Source: Clostridiales bacterium CHKCI001 (lineage in GTDB: Bacteria; Bacillota; Clostridia; Lachnospirales; Lachnospiraceae). Taken from it: a DNA stretch of 64,000 nt. Below the pieces are notes generated by a model that was given only the letters and a program-made list of their open reading frames with translations, was not told the origin of the DNA and did not search any database. The stretch spans positions 1 to 64,000 of the forward strand of contig FCNS01000044.1 of assembly GCA_900045905.1 (NCBI GenBank), written 5' to 3'. A program made the position numbers and the translations under genes. The first letter of the stretch is position 1. Every line of letters starts with the position of its first letter. Shown one piece after another: positions 1 through 9,170 of this stretch.

Positions 1-176
1 CTATTTAACCAAACACTAAAACTTTTACCACTCATAAATGTTTCGCCATTGTTGTAACGTTCTTTGTCATAAGCAAGATAGAAATTATACACAAATCTAC
101 AAGTTCCAATCGTTTTATTTATCTTTTGTACTTGCTCCCGTGTCGGATTTATTTCCGTCTTGTAACTCTTTAGCAA
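1..176 (-). CDS. tnpB: IS200/IS605-type TnpB (OrfB), N-terminal part, cut by window edge
   Basis: Reading the minus strand from a TTG at 176 gives about 58 residues starting LLKSYKTEINPTREQ and continuing with TCRFVYNFYLA. This is the typical N-terminus of the RNA-guided nuclease/transposase accessory protein TnpB. A strong GGAGGAGG ribosome binding site lies at about 182-191. The gene runs off the left edge, so the RuvC catalytic residues, zinc finger and omega-RNA cannot be checked. No tnpA is seen upstream within the window, so it may be a solo-tnpB element. Whether it is intact is unknown. Confidence 0.8.
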   Translation of the reverse strand, partial: MLKSYKTEINPTREQVQKINKTIGTCRFVYNFYLAYDKERYNNGETFMSGKSFSVWLN

Positions 177-363
177 TTTCTTCCTCCTCCCCAACGTTGC
201 AATGTCTTAACTGAGCCCCCTAATCATTCAACAAAATCTTTTGGTTTATAATTTGTGATATTTTTTGTGTTCATAAAAATCTTCATTCTTTTACAAACAC
301 ATATAAATCTATTTATCTATGTTTTTAATTACTTAATATCTTCTCCTCTTCTCTCATTTGTTA

Positions 364-418
364 TAGAAAAGAGCTATTGCAAAATAGTCATAAACAAAGA
401 AATTTTGCAACAGCTCCT
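364..418 (-). terminator. Terminator of the rml operon
   Basis: An inverted repeat (371-385 with 402-417, arms GAGCTATTGCAAAAT and its near complement) follows the rmlD stop, and on the minus strand it is followed by TTTTCTAT. The plus strand also has a T run after it, so it may work in both directions. Confidence 0.7.
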
Positions 419-439
419 TTTTTGGAATAAAGTATCTCT

Positions 440-1285
440 TTATTCTTGGATTTCTTTTAAATATCTAGATAAAGCATCTTGCCAGGTTGGAAGACGGTTA
501 AATCCATTTTCTTCTAATTTATCTTTACTCATACGACTATTGCTTGGACGTTTTGCTTTCGCTGGAAATTGGTCTGAACTCACTGGTGTTACTTCTACAT
601 CCATACCAGCTTGTTTAAAGATTTCACATGCAAATTCATACCAACTGCATAAACCTTCGTTTGTTGCATGATAACGACCATATTTTTCTGTCTGAATCAT
701 GTCCACCAATAATACAGCCAAATCAAATGTATAAGTAGGAGAACCAATTTGATCATCTACTACACTTACTGCTCCACGTTCCTTGCCAAGTCGAAGCATT
801 GTTTTAATAAAATTCTTTCCATTTACACCAAATACCCATGCAATACGTACAATAAAATACTTATCTAAGTATTTTTCAACTGCATATTCGCCTTCACATT
901 TTGTCTGGCCATATACATTTAATGGATGGCGCTCATCATCTGGCTGCCATGGACGTTCTCCCTGACCGTCAAATACATAATCGGTGCTGATGTACATCAT
1001 TTTCAGGTCTAATTCTTTACAAACTTTTGCAATATTTTCTGTACCATCCGCATTTACTTTTCGACAGATCGCTACGTTATCTTCTGCTGCATCCACAGCT
1101 GTATAAGCTGCACAGTGAATTACTGCATCTACATTCGATTCTGTAATAACTTTTCTAACAGCCGCTTCATCCGTAATATCCATCTCTTCGATATCTACGC
1201 CGACTGGATCAATTCCCTGTTTTTTGCATTCATTTACTACATCATGGCCTAATTGACCTTTCACACCAGTAACTAATACTCTCAT
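440..1285 (-). CDS. rmlD: dTDP-4-dehydrorhamnose reductase
   Basis: 281 residues, the usual length for RmlD (RfbD). It catalyses the last step of dTDP-L-rhamnose synthesis, the NAD(P)H-dependent reduction of dTDP-4-keto-L-rhamnose in the cytoplasm. Visible features are the N-terminal Rossmann motif GVKGQLG, the STDYVFDG segment and the catalytic Tyr-Lys pair in YGQTKCEGE. The start codon overlaps the stop of rmlB by 4 bases, so the two are translationally coupled in one operon. The product feeds cell-wall polysaccharide or glycoprotein rhamnosylation. Confidence 0.95.
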   Translation of the reverse strand: MRVLVTGVKGQLGHDVVNECKKQGIDPVGVDIEEMDITDEAAVRKVITESNVDAVIHCAAYTAVDAAEDNVAICRKVNADGTENIAKVCKELDLKMMYISTDYVFDGQGERPWQPDDERHPLNVYGQTKCEGEYAVEKYLDKYFIVRIAWVFGVNGKNFIKTMLRLGKERGAVSVVDDQIGSPTYTFDLAVLLVDMIQTEKYGRYHATNEGLCSWYEFACEIFKQAGMDVEVTPVSSDQFPAKAKRPSNSRMSKDKLEENGFNRLPTWQDALSRYLKEIQE

Positions 1286-2307
1286 TTTAAACGATCTCCA
1301 TACATTTTTTCAAAGTAGTTTTGATAAGAACCATTAATAATATTCTGCCACCACTCTTTATTATCCAAGTACCATTGAATTGTCTGCTGAATACCTGTAT
1401 CAAATGTATACTGTGGTTTCCATCCTAATTCTGTTTCCAGTTTCGTTGGATCAATTGCATAACGCATATCATGACCTGGACGATCTGTTACATACTTGAT
1501 CAGACTTTCTGGTTTATTTAATGCTTTTAAGATTGTCTTTACTACTTCCAGATTGGTTCTTTCATTATGTCCACCTACATTATAGACTTCACCAACACGT
1601 CCCTTATGAATAATTAAATCAATTGCTTGACAGTGATCGGATACATGCAGCCAGTCTCTAACATTTTCTCCCTTTCCATATACAGGAAGCTCTTCATCTG
1701 CCAATGCACGACTTATCATTAATGGAATTAATTTTTCTGGGAAGTGATATGGACCATAGTTATTGGAGCATCTGGAAATTGTTACAGGAAGTCCAAATGT
1801 TCTATGATATGCTAAAACAAATAAATCTGCACTTGCTTTAGAAGAAGAATATGGACTAGAAGTATGCAATGGAGTTGTTTCTGTAAAGAACAGATCTGGA
1901 CGATCTAATGGTAAATCTCCATACACTTCATCTGTAGATACTTGATGATATCTCTTTACACCATATTTTCTAGAAGCATCCAAAAGTGTTACTGTTCCAA
2001 GTACATTAGAATGTACAAAGATTTCTGGATTTGTGATAGAACGATCTACATGACTCTCTGCTGCAAAGTTTACAACAATATCAAACTTTTCTTTTTCAAA
2101 TAAGTCCATAATGAACTCTTTATCTGCAATATCACCTTTATAGAATTTATAGTTTGGTTTATTTTCAACTGGCTTTAATGTTTCTAGATTACCAGCATAA
2201 GTTAACAAGTCCAAGTTTACGATTTCATAATCTGGATATTTATTTACCATATGGTGTACGAAATTACCACCGATAAATCCTGCTCCGCCTGTTACTAAAA
2301 TCTTCAT
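1282..2307 (-). CDS. rmlB: dTDP-glucose 4,6-dehydratase
   Basis: 341 residues, full length for RmlB. The extended short-chain dehydrogenase fold is seen in the N-terminal GGAGFIGGNF nucleotide motif, the catalytic STDEVYG segment and the YSSSKAS Tyr-Lys pair. It converts dTDP-glucose to dTDP-4-keto-6-deoxyglucose, the second step of the rhamnose pathway. It lies between rmlA (23 bases upstream) and rmlD (4-base overlap) on the same transcript. Confidence 0.96.
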   Translation of the reverse strand: MKILVTGGAGFIGGNFVHHMVNKYPDYEIVNLDLLTYAGNLETLKPVENKPNYKFYKGDIADKEFIMDLFEKEKFDIVVNFAAESHVDRSITNPEIFVHSNVLGTVTLLDASRKYGVKRYHQVSTDEVYGDLPLDRPDLFFTETTPLHTSSPYSSSKASADLFVLAYHRTFGLPVTISRCSNNYGPYHFPEKLIPLMISRALADEELPVYGKGENVRDWLHVSDHCQAIDLIIHKGRVGEVYNVGGHNERTNLEVVKTILKALNKPESLIKYVTDRPGHDMRYAIDPTKLETELGWKPQYTFDTGIQQTIQWYLDNKEWWQNIINGSYQNYFEKMYGDRLK

Positions 2308-2330
2308 GATGTGATCTCCTTATTCTTATC

Positions 2331-3212
2331 TTATTTGTCAATATATTTTCCATCCATAACATCTTTCAGATATTGACCATATTGATTTTTCTTATAAACT
2401 TCATAAGCTGCCTGCATCTGTTCATCAGAAATCCAACCATTCAAATATGCAATTTCTTCCAGACATGCAATCTTACGATGCTGATGCTGCTCTACCGTCT
2501 TAACAAAGTTTGTAGCATCTACAAGTGATTCATGTGTACCTGTATCCAACCATGTAAAGCCTCCGCCTAACAATGTAACGTCTAATTCACCATTTTGTAA
2601 ATAGATTTTATTTAGATCTGTTATTTCCAATTCACCTCTTGCAGATGGTTTCAGATTTTTGGCATATTCTACAACTTTATTATCATAGAAATATAAACCT
2701 GTCACACAATAATTACTCTTTGGATGTTCTGGTTTTTCTTCCAGTGAGATCGCTTTACCATTCTTGTCAAACTCTACAATACCAAATCTTTCTGGATCAT
2801 CTACATAATATCCAAATACTGTTGCTCCTGCTTCTTTATTTGCTGCTGCTAACAGACGTTTTCTTAATCCATGTCCATGGAAAATATTATCACCTAAAAT
2901 CATCGCCACAGAATCTTCACCAATGAAATCAGCACCAATAATAAACGCTTGTGCCAATCCATCTGGACTTGGCTGAATTGCATAAGAAATTTCAATACCA
3001 AATTGATTGCCATCACCAAGTAATGCTTCAAACCGTGGAGTATCTTCTGGCGTAGAAATAATTAAGATTTCACGAATGCCAGCTTCCATTAAAATTGATA
3101 AAGGATAATAAATCATCGGCTTATCATAAATAGGAAGTAACTGCTTTGAAGTTACCTTTGTTAAAGGGTAGAGACGTGTACCGCTTCCACCGGCTAAAAT
3201 AATACCTTTCAT
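2331..3212 (-). CDS. rmlA: Glucose-1-phosphate thymidylyltransferase
   Basis: 293 residues from the chosen start. The N-terminal [16 protein letters not shown] is the nucleotidyltransferase signature, and the [10 protein letters not shown] and [10 protein letters not shown] segments are typical of RmlA. It makes dTDP-glucose from dTTP and glucose-1-phosphate and is the committed, feedback-regulated step. An ATG at 3224 is in frame, but it overlaps the GGAGG site at about 3217-3222 that serves the ATG at 3212, so 3212 is preferred. First gene of the rmlABD operon; rmlC, the epimerase, is not beside it. Confidence 0.96.
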   Translation of the reverse strand: MKGIILAGGSGTRLYPLTKVTSKQLLPIYDKPMIYYPLSILMEAGIREILIISTPEDTPRFEALLGDGNQFGIEISYAIQPSPDGLAQAFIIGADFIGEDSVAMILGDNIFHGHGLRKRLLAAANKEAGATVFGYYVDDPERFGIVEFDKNGKAISLEEKPEHPKSNYCVTGLYFYDNKVVEYAKNLKPSARGELEITDLNKIYLQNGELDVTLLGGGFTWLDTGTHESLVDATNFVKTVEQHQHRKIACLEEIAYLNGWISDEQMQAAYEVYKKNQYGQYLKDVMDGKYIDK

Positions 3213-3272
3213 ATATACCTCCATGTGCTGACGTGTACGGAATTTGGACGCACCACGCCCTATACTGGGCTT

Positions 3273-3301
3273 ATTATATCACAGGCAACTTCATTTTTCA
3301 A
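3273..3301 (-). promoter_or_regulatory. SigA-type promoter of rmlABD
   Basis: On the minus strand TTGAAA (3296-3301) and TATAAT (3273-3278) are separated by exactly 17 bases, about 60 bases upstream of the rmlA start. The spacing and hexamers are near consensus. Confidence 0.8.
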
Positions 3302-3367
3302 CTACGTCAACTATATATTTTTGTTCTTTCAGCGACATAAAACTAATTTTCCTATTCCTTAATATTC

Positions 3368-6300
3368 CTAATTTTTCTTTTTTATTTCATTGATTACAGA
3401 TACTGCATGTGTTAATTTATCCCATCTTTTCATTCGGTTCACAAATACTGCACTGCCTGCTTTTCCTGTATCCATTTGGAATACCACTGAATCTCCTTCT
3501 AATGTACCATTATCACTGATTTCATCAATGCTTTCTAGATAATACCTCCATATTTTTTGCTCCGATAATCGATAGACCCCTGGCTCTAAATCGTTAAATT
3601 CTACACTTATTTGAACGGTTCCATCATCACTTGTATGATCTTTGATATATTCTTCTGTAAATTCGACCGATTGATACAATTTATAATGTTCTCCATTTTC
3701 TAATTCTCCTTCCAAACAGAAACAAAAGAATGGATTTCCAAATGGCTTATAATATTCCTCTGCTCTTATTTTTTTCGTCACTGTAATTTTTTGTTCCATC
3801 ACTTGAATACCAACTGGAACTGCTTGGATAATATCGCTTTCATCTCCTGTTTTTACTGTAAAGTCATTATAGTACCAATCTCCACCACTGCAATTTTCAG
3901 GATCTAAGCATAGTCTCATTGTAAATTCTTCATATGATTCAAAATCTCCTTTTATATAGATTGCCGTTAATTCTTTCTCTACTCGAATTTCATCCGCCTT
4001 TGTTCCAATTAGCTCCCATGTTCCATCTTTTATATCTATTTCTCCAACATTTTTATTCCGAACTGCAATATCATTTGTACCATAGATTTCATAATTGGTT
4101 CCATCTTTTATATTTTCAGGGTAAAGAGAACTTACTTTATAACTTCCATGATATGCTGTCATCCGTCCATCCTCATTGTAAGGCAGAATATCTAAAATAG
4201 CTACATTTTTTACTTTTTGCTCGGTCATATTCAAGTAATTAATTTTATATTCTACTATACCATCTATCTGAATTATATCCTTTAAAGCTTCCTTAAAAAT
4301 ACGGTGTCCTGCTAGGTTAATTATTGTTATACTATAACTGTCCGACCGAAATACCTCTGCACTATTATCCACATTTGGTGCATGAATCATCGCACGATTT
4401 TTATATTGCGTTCCATTCATGGAAGTAGGATTAATCTCAACCTTATAAGTAATTGGATCTTTTCCCGTATTAATCTCCCAATCCTTGATAACCCACTTCA
4501 ATTTTGTCGATCCATCTTCTAATGTTTCTATGTCAGGATTTTTATAATTACTACTCCCTTCTATATAATTTAATCCTTTTGGAAGAATATCTTCAATTAT
4601 AACATCATCTTTCACACTAATTTCTTCTTCTATTTCAGCACTGGAAACAAAGGATGGATATAATATATAAGAGATTATGCGTTCCATATTTCTTAAATCA
4701 TATACCGTTTTCGTTTCTCCTTGTGCTGTTTTATCTGAAACTGATTTTGTAATTGAGGTTAAACCTCCTACTATTATCATGCTGTTTCCATGTTTATGTC
4801 CTGGATCATGCCCTCCTATAATGATTCCATTTCCATCATACTTTGTCTTTGTGTAAGTTGGCTTCCATGCAAATGCAGTTGTTGGATAAGTTGCATCAGG
4901 ATTTAAAAATGTCTGTTTCGATCGATCCAACTGATTATCAATTCCCCATATTCTCACATTTCCTATAAACTGATATACCTGATCTACCACTGAAGTTTGT
5001 TTTATATGAACTGGCACACGTACTCTAGCTGTACTTCCTGGTTTTAATACACCACTGATAGACTCATACATAACTCCAACACAGACAAATCCATCCTGTT
5101 CTAATTCCTGTATTGTATCAAAATAGATTAAATCCTGCATTGGCATTTCTGCCATTTCCTCATCACTATTCCATCCCGTTTTATCTTTCTTAGCAGCATA
5201 TAATACATTAAATTTTATTTCATCACTATAATTATTCCATTGATTAAAAAATGCATATTCCGAACCATCCTGATAAATAATTGGCTCATAACATTCATCA
5301 TCTATCTTACATAAAAGATTCATTGCGTATCCTGCATGAGTAAGTGGATTGGATGCATCCAGTGCTACTTCTGTTACAAGTGCTATATTAGCCCCTGCCA
5401 TTGTTCTTCCATCTCCATTTTCAAATGTAGATTGTAGTCGCTTTCCTGACTTTGTTTTATCACTTAAGTCCAATGTATAAGAATAATTTCCTGTCGCCAT
5501 TTTTCCATCTTTATATTCTACATGCATTGTCGAAAGTTTTTGATCTGTTGCATTTTTATCCTCCTGACAATTAGTTCCACCTATACTTTTTACTGACATA
5601 TTTTTGGCTTCAAATGATAAGTAGCAATTTGAATTTTCTGATGCAAATGTTTGATCGTTTAAAACAACTGCATAAAATAAATTTCCCGTACAGATATATC
5701 CAATCTGATCGGTAAAATTATGTTCCGTTTCATTGGAACTACTTGCCCAGCGATATGGAAATATGCCATCAATTGCATAATTTGAAATCCGAACATGCAA
5801 CGTATTGCCATCCTGTTCTACGGAAATTTGTCCATTGTGATAGACTTGTTGACTTCGATTATCACTGGCAAATACTTTATTTCCAGAGGAAAGCGGCAGA
5901 TGTGTACTATACTTACTGTATTCTCCTATTTCATCTAGAAGTTGTTTATAGGAAGCATCCGTTAAATCTTCTTCCCAAATTTCCTTTGTGTTTGGTTTTG
6001 CTGTAAGAAATTTAACATTTCCATTCGTTACATCTTCTCCCGATATATCTTCCTGATGTGCTTTTTTTATCAGAGAAACATCCACATCAAATGTAAGATC
6101 TCCATCTGGTATTTCAATTCCTTTTAGACCTTTTTCTGGCGATTCTCCATATAGTTGAAATCCAAATCCAACCGTATATAGTTTACTCCGTTCACCATCT
6201 AATTCTACTTCAATCCCTTTATAGGCAGACGTCCCACGATCCCACTCTAATTGAACATTGTATCTTGGAATTGCACTTACTCGAATTGGATCATCTTTAT

Positions 6301-7315
6301 ACTGTTTATATTCACTCGTTTCATTTCCTTCTAAATAAAATAAAAATTCTGGAATTATTTCTGTGTTATTGGCACATCCATTAACATCTATTTCAAAATT
6401 TAGTGTTTGAGAACCAGGAGCTGATTGAATCAAATCATCAATTTTATAATATCCCGTTATAATTTTCCCATCTGCGGAAATTTCACAATTTTCCATCCAT
6501 TGAAACGCATCTTTATGCCAAGTGGCTGATAGATTCGTTGGAAGTTTTGCTTGAGCATAAATTCTTCCCCCATACGTCCTTAATAAACCACTTCCTTCTT
6601 TTATTCCAAGTGTCAATTCAAATTCATAAGAGATTTTATCAAATGATCTTATGATATTGTTTTCTGCGCTGCTATCATTTCCTGCTGCGTCGTCACTGTC
6701 AAACGGTAGTGTCCCTGTACTTCTTTTTGATCTTCTTACTGAATTAATTTGTGCATGTGCACCGAGCAAATCTCCTTCTGAGAGTGTAACGATTGAATTG
6801 TTTGTATTATTTTGTTCAACTTCACTAGTAGATTCTGATTTAGATTGTTCTTCTGAACTTGTTTCTTCCATAGAACTACTCTCTTGTATTCCATTTTGAC
6901 TTGATTGTTCCGAACTAGTAATTTCGCTCGTTTTTATCTCTTCTTTTATTTCATCTATTTCTGAACTTTTTTCTGTGTTTCTATCTGTTAATGTCTCTTC
7001 TGGACTTGACTGTTTTTCTGTAGATTTATCTTGATTGTCTTCTGATGTTTGCTTCCCTATATCTCCACTTTCTTGTGTCTGTTCTTCTAATGTTTCCTCT
7101 GCCTCATGTTTTTTTGTTTCATTCTCTCTACTTTCCTCCATTTTTTCAATAAGACTTCCATACTCGATCCCTTTTTCAATTGTTTGTTCTGAAATGGAAC
7201 TCTGGTCTGTCCCACTTTTTTCATCCTGTTTTGCCCAAATGTATTGAAATGGAATCGAAGTAATGGCAAGCACAATACTACTCATTGCTATAATTTGCTT
7301 TAATTTTCCTTTCAT
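3368..7315 (-). CDS. Very large secreted adhesin with DUF11-like repeats and SpaA-like C-terminal domain
   Basis: 1315 residues. It starts with a Sec signal peptide (about residues 1-28, hydrophobic core SSIVLAITSIPFQYIWA), then about 170 residues very rich in Glu, Ser, Thr and Gln that look like a stalk. After a long region of unknown folds, residues about 880-1130 contain two DUF11-like modules (IEDILPKGLNY and VAILDILPYNED), and the end resembles a prealbumin/SpaA-like beta domain (ITVTKKI through LEPGVYRLSE). There is no LPXTG-like signal and no C-terminal membrane segment. It is the last gene of the sortase/SipW locus, 26 bases after sipW, so it may be carried or anchored by the fibre proteins. 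No function has been shown; adhesin is inferred from architecture. Confidence 0.75.
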   Translation of the reverse strand: MKGKLKQIIAMSSIVLAITSIPFQYIWAKQDEKSGTDQSSISEQTIEKGIEYGSLIEKMEESRENETKKHEAEETLEEQTQESGDIGKQTSEDNQDKSTEKQSSPEETLTDRNTEKSSEIDEIKEEIKTSEITSSEQSSQNGIQESSSMEETSSEEQSKSESTSEVEQNNTNNSIVTLSEGDLLGAHAQINSVRRSKRSTGTLPFDSDDAAGNDSSAENNIIRSFDKISYEFELTLGIKEGSGLLRTYGGRIYAQAKLPTNLSATWHKDAFQWMENCEISADGKIITGYYKIDDLIQSAPGSQTLNFEIDVNGCANNTEIIPEFLFYLEGNETSEYKQYKDDPIRVSAIPRYNVQLEWDRGTSAYKGIEVELDGERSKLYTVGFGFQLYGESPEKGLKGIEIPDGDLTFDVDVSLIKKAHQEDISGEDVTNGNVKFLTAKPNTKEIWEEDLTDASYKQLLDEIGEYSKYSTHLPLSSGNKVFASDNRSQQVYHNGQISVEQDGNTLHVRISNYAIDGIFPYRWASSSNETEHNFTDQIGYICTGNLFYAVVLNDQTFASENSNCYLSFEAKNMSVKSIGGTNCQEDKNATDQKLSTMHVEYKDGKMATGNYSYTLDLSDKTKSGKRLQSTFENGDGRTMAGANIALVTEVALDASNPLTHAGYAMNLLCKIDDECYEPIIYQDGSEYAFFNQWNNYSDEIKFNVLYAAKKDKTGWNSDEEMAEMPMQDLIYFDTIQELEQDGFVCVGVMYESISGVLKPGSTARVRVPVHIKQTSVVDQVYQFIGNVRIWGIDNQLDRSKQTFLNPDATYPTTAFAWKPTYTKTKYDGNGIIIGGHDPGHKHGNSMIIVGGLTSITKSVSDKTAQGETKTVYDLRNMERIISYILYPSFVSSAEIEEEISVKDDVIIEDILPKGLNYIEGSSNYKNPDIETLEDGSTKLKWVIKDWEINTGKDPITYKVEINPTSMNGTQYKNRAMIHAPNVDNSAEVFRSDSYSITIINLAGHRIFKEALKDIIQIDGIVEYKINYLNMTEQKVKNVAILDILPYNEDGRMTAYHGSYKVSSLYPENIKDGTNYEIYGTNDIAVRNKNVGEIDIKDGTWELIGTKADEIRVEKELTAIYIKGDFESYEEFTMRLCLDPENCSGGDWYYNDFTVKTGDESDIIQAVPVGIQVMEQKITVTKKIRAEEYYKPFGNPFFCFCLEGELENGEHYKLYQSVEFTEEYIKDHTSDDGTVQISVEFNDLEPGVYRLSEQKIWRYYLESIDEISDNGTLEGDSVVFQMDTGKAGSAVFVNRMKRWDKLTHAVSVINEIKKKN

Positions 7316-7341
7316 ACCAATTCCTTTCTACCGTACCACTT

Positions 7342-7827
7342 TCATATTCGTTTCAATATTGTCCCTAAAAATAATACTGTTGTTATAAAAATAATTACTG
7401 TTATTCCCATCATACTTCTAATCCACGCTACACCATACCCTATATACGGAACAGAAACAATCACTTTTCCTTCAATCCTCTCAAATGGAACTGGTGTAAT
7501 ATCTTCTACTTGATTTGCATCTCCCTTTGTCACTACCATATGATTTTCTCTATCCAACTGAACAATCCTATGTACTACTTTCACTTCGTTATTCATACAA
7601 TACCCAATAATATCTTTTTCTTGTATTTCTTCTATCTCTATATTCTTATCAATGTATACGATGGAACCAGCCTGTATTTCTGGTTCCATTGAACCAGAAA
7701 GTACAATATATGGAACAATATGAAAAGCTCTCGGCAATATAATTCCAACTCCTCCAACTACTGCAACGATTAATAGAATCCGTTCCAGTGCATTAAACAG
7801 TACTTTCCAGATTTTCTTCATTCCCAT
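7342..7827 (-). CDS. sipW: SipW-type (ER-like) signal peptidase I
   Basis: 161 residues with a membrane segment at each end (about 12-32 and 138-158). The LSGSMEP box carries the catalytic Ser, and the second box reads VVHRIV, with His where ordinary bacterial signal peptidases have Lys. This marks the ER-type SipW subclass, which processes TasA-like proteins in Bacillus. It overlaps the upstream TasA-like gene by 35 bases, so coupling is expected, and its likely substrates are the three TasA-like products in the same operon. An alternative start two codons downstream is possible. Confidence 0.88.
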   Translation of the reverse strand: MGMKKIWKVLFNALERILLIVAVVGGVGIILPRAFHIVPYIVLSGSMEPEIQAGSIVYIDKNIEIEEIQEKDIIGYCMNNEVKVVHRIVQLDRENHMVVTKGDANQVEDITPVPFERIEGKVIVSVPYIGYGVAWIRSMMGITVIIFITTVLFLGTILKRI

Positions 7828-8332
7828 CTCTTATTTGCTCCCATGCCTGTTCATAATTACTTGCGGCTCCTACTTGAATAGATTCTCCATATACAATTAT
7901 TTCAAAATCTTTCAAATCTGAATCTGACACTTCTTCTTTTACCGAGACTTTCGTAAAGATTGGAACACTTGTCTCTCCAGGAGAAAGTACTTTCTTGTAA
8001 TAATAATATCCATCTTTTTGTTTTGGAGTCCAATCCATAGTATTCCAGTCTATTTGTAGAGTCTCCTCCATCTCACTTGTACTGCATTCCACCAACATTC
8101 TGACATAGCAATTTACTACTCCTGTATTTTTCAAAGAAGGAGATTTTATAAAAGAACTTCCAGGAATAAGATCAGAAGGCTCAAATGGTTCCTCTACAAT
8201 TACAGTATTCTCTCCAATATTCATATTATTTTTTCTTTCCGTTTGATCTGATAAATAACTATATACTGTCCCAGTTGTCATCACAATCAAAAGAACAACA
8301 ATACCTAGAAATACTTTTCTTTTTCTTATCAC
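7793..8332 (-). CDS. TasA/camelysin-like protein with SipW-type signal peptide (third copy)
   Basis: 179 residues. The N-terminus has basic residues, a hydrophobic stretch and the motif TVYSYLSDQTERKNNMNIG, matching the SipW-dependent signal class in which cleavage falls near a Tyr-Ser/Asp segment. The mature part resembles small TasA/camelysin beta proteins (LKNTGVVNCYVRMLVE, then DGYYYYKKVLSPGET). The DGYYYYKK stretch is closely related to NGYFYYKK in the protein from 9171-9779, so the two are paralogues. It may be a minor fibre subunit or cap. There is no C-terminal anchor. Confidence 0.78.
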   Translation of the reverse strand: MIRKRKVFLGIVVLLIVMTTGTVYSYLSDQTERKNNMNIGENTVIVEEPFEPSDLIPGSSFIKSPSLKNTGVVNCYVRMLVECSTSEMEETLQIDWNTMDWTPKQKDGYYYYKKVLSPGETSVPIFTKVSVKEEVSDSDLKDFEIIVYGESIQVGAASNYEQAWEQIRDGNEENLESTV

Positions 8333-8355
8333 TTTTCATACCAAGCCTTTCTTTA

Positions 8356-9168
8356 TTATTTTTTCTTCCTAATCCAGAGCCAAATTCCTATCAGACTTCC
8401 ACCGATTATAAATACAGTACCAATCAATTTTGAATAGTCTTCTATGCCTAAAATGACAGGAAGTGAGGATTCCCGTTTTTCTTTTAAAATCGGTGAAGTA
8501 GAATTTTGTTTTTGCGAAGTTTCTGATTCTTTTTTGCTCACTATATGTTCTTCTGTTGTTCTATTTGCTGTCGAACTAGAGCTACCATCAACCTTTACTG
8601 AAAATACCCATATTACATCCGTACCACTGGATGCATATACATTTCCCAATTCTTTCGGTATTTCAATTTGAAATATTAATTTTCCTTCTTCTCCAGAACT
8701 ATACTTGCCTAAAGATATCCCTTCTTGCAATGTGGTCGCTGCTAGATTTCCTTGATAGATCTCAATATCATTTTCTTCTTTCTCCATCCATATTGTCAGC
8801 TTTACTTTCTTTAATAGTTCTGCAGAACGTCCGTTTTGATCTGCTGTACCAACTGGATTTCCATTCTCTATTAATGTTTGCAAGTCTTCTTCTAATTTTG
8901 TATAGAAGAAAAACTCTGCTGGACTATCTCCTTTATTTCTTATGAATACTGTTTCTTCTTTTCTATCCGCAGGCATCATCTTACCAAAATTAGCAAAAAA
9001 ATCATCTGGAACAGCAATTAAACCATTTATTTCTCCTTCATACTCTACCTTAGATTCCGCAAGTGCTGGAAGTGTACAAAATAAGGTTCCTATTAAACTA
9101 ATAAGAAATACTGTTCTTAGATTCATGAAACAACAATAAAGAATACATCTGATTCGTTTCTTTTTCAA
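8356..9168 (-). CDS. C-terminally anchored surface protein with degenerate sortase signal
   Basis: 270 residues. A signal peptide ends near LPALAES (residue about 38). A beta-rich domain resembling camelysin-type proteins follows, then a Ser/Thr/Lys/Glu linker (about 195-235), then LPVILG, a hydrophobic segment (GTVFIIGGSLIGIWLWI) and RKKK. The end therefore has the layout of a cell-wall sorting signal, but the Thr of LPXTG is missing. The chosen start is TTG at 9168, preceded by GGTGA at suitable spacing; an ATG 14 codons further in has no good site. It lies inside the sortase operon and is the only member with a plausible anchor. Confidence 0.7.
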   Translation of the reverse strand: MKKKRIRCILYCCFMNLRTVFLISLIGTLFCTLPALAESKVEYEGEINGLIAVPDDFFANFGKMMPADRKEETVFIRNKGDSPAEFFFYTKLEEDLQTLIENGNPVGTADQNGRSAELLKKVKLTIWMEKEENDIEIYQGNLAATTLQEGISLGKYSSGEEGKLIFQIEIPKELGNVYASSGTDVIWVFSVKVDGSSSSTANRTTEEHIVSKKESETSQKQNSTSPILKEKRESSLPVILGIEDYSKLIGTVFIIGGSLIGIWLWIRKKK

Positions 9169-9170
9169 TT

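Noticed and set aside
255-671. 138-codon plus-strand frame
   Set aside because: It runs through the terminator and antisense to rmlD, and has no ribosome binding site or protein-like composition.
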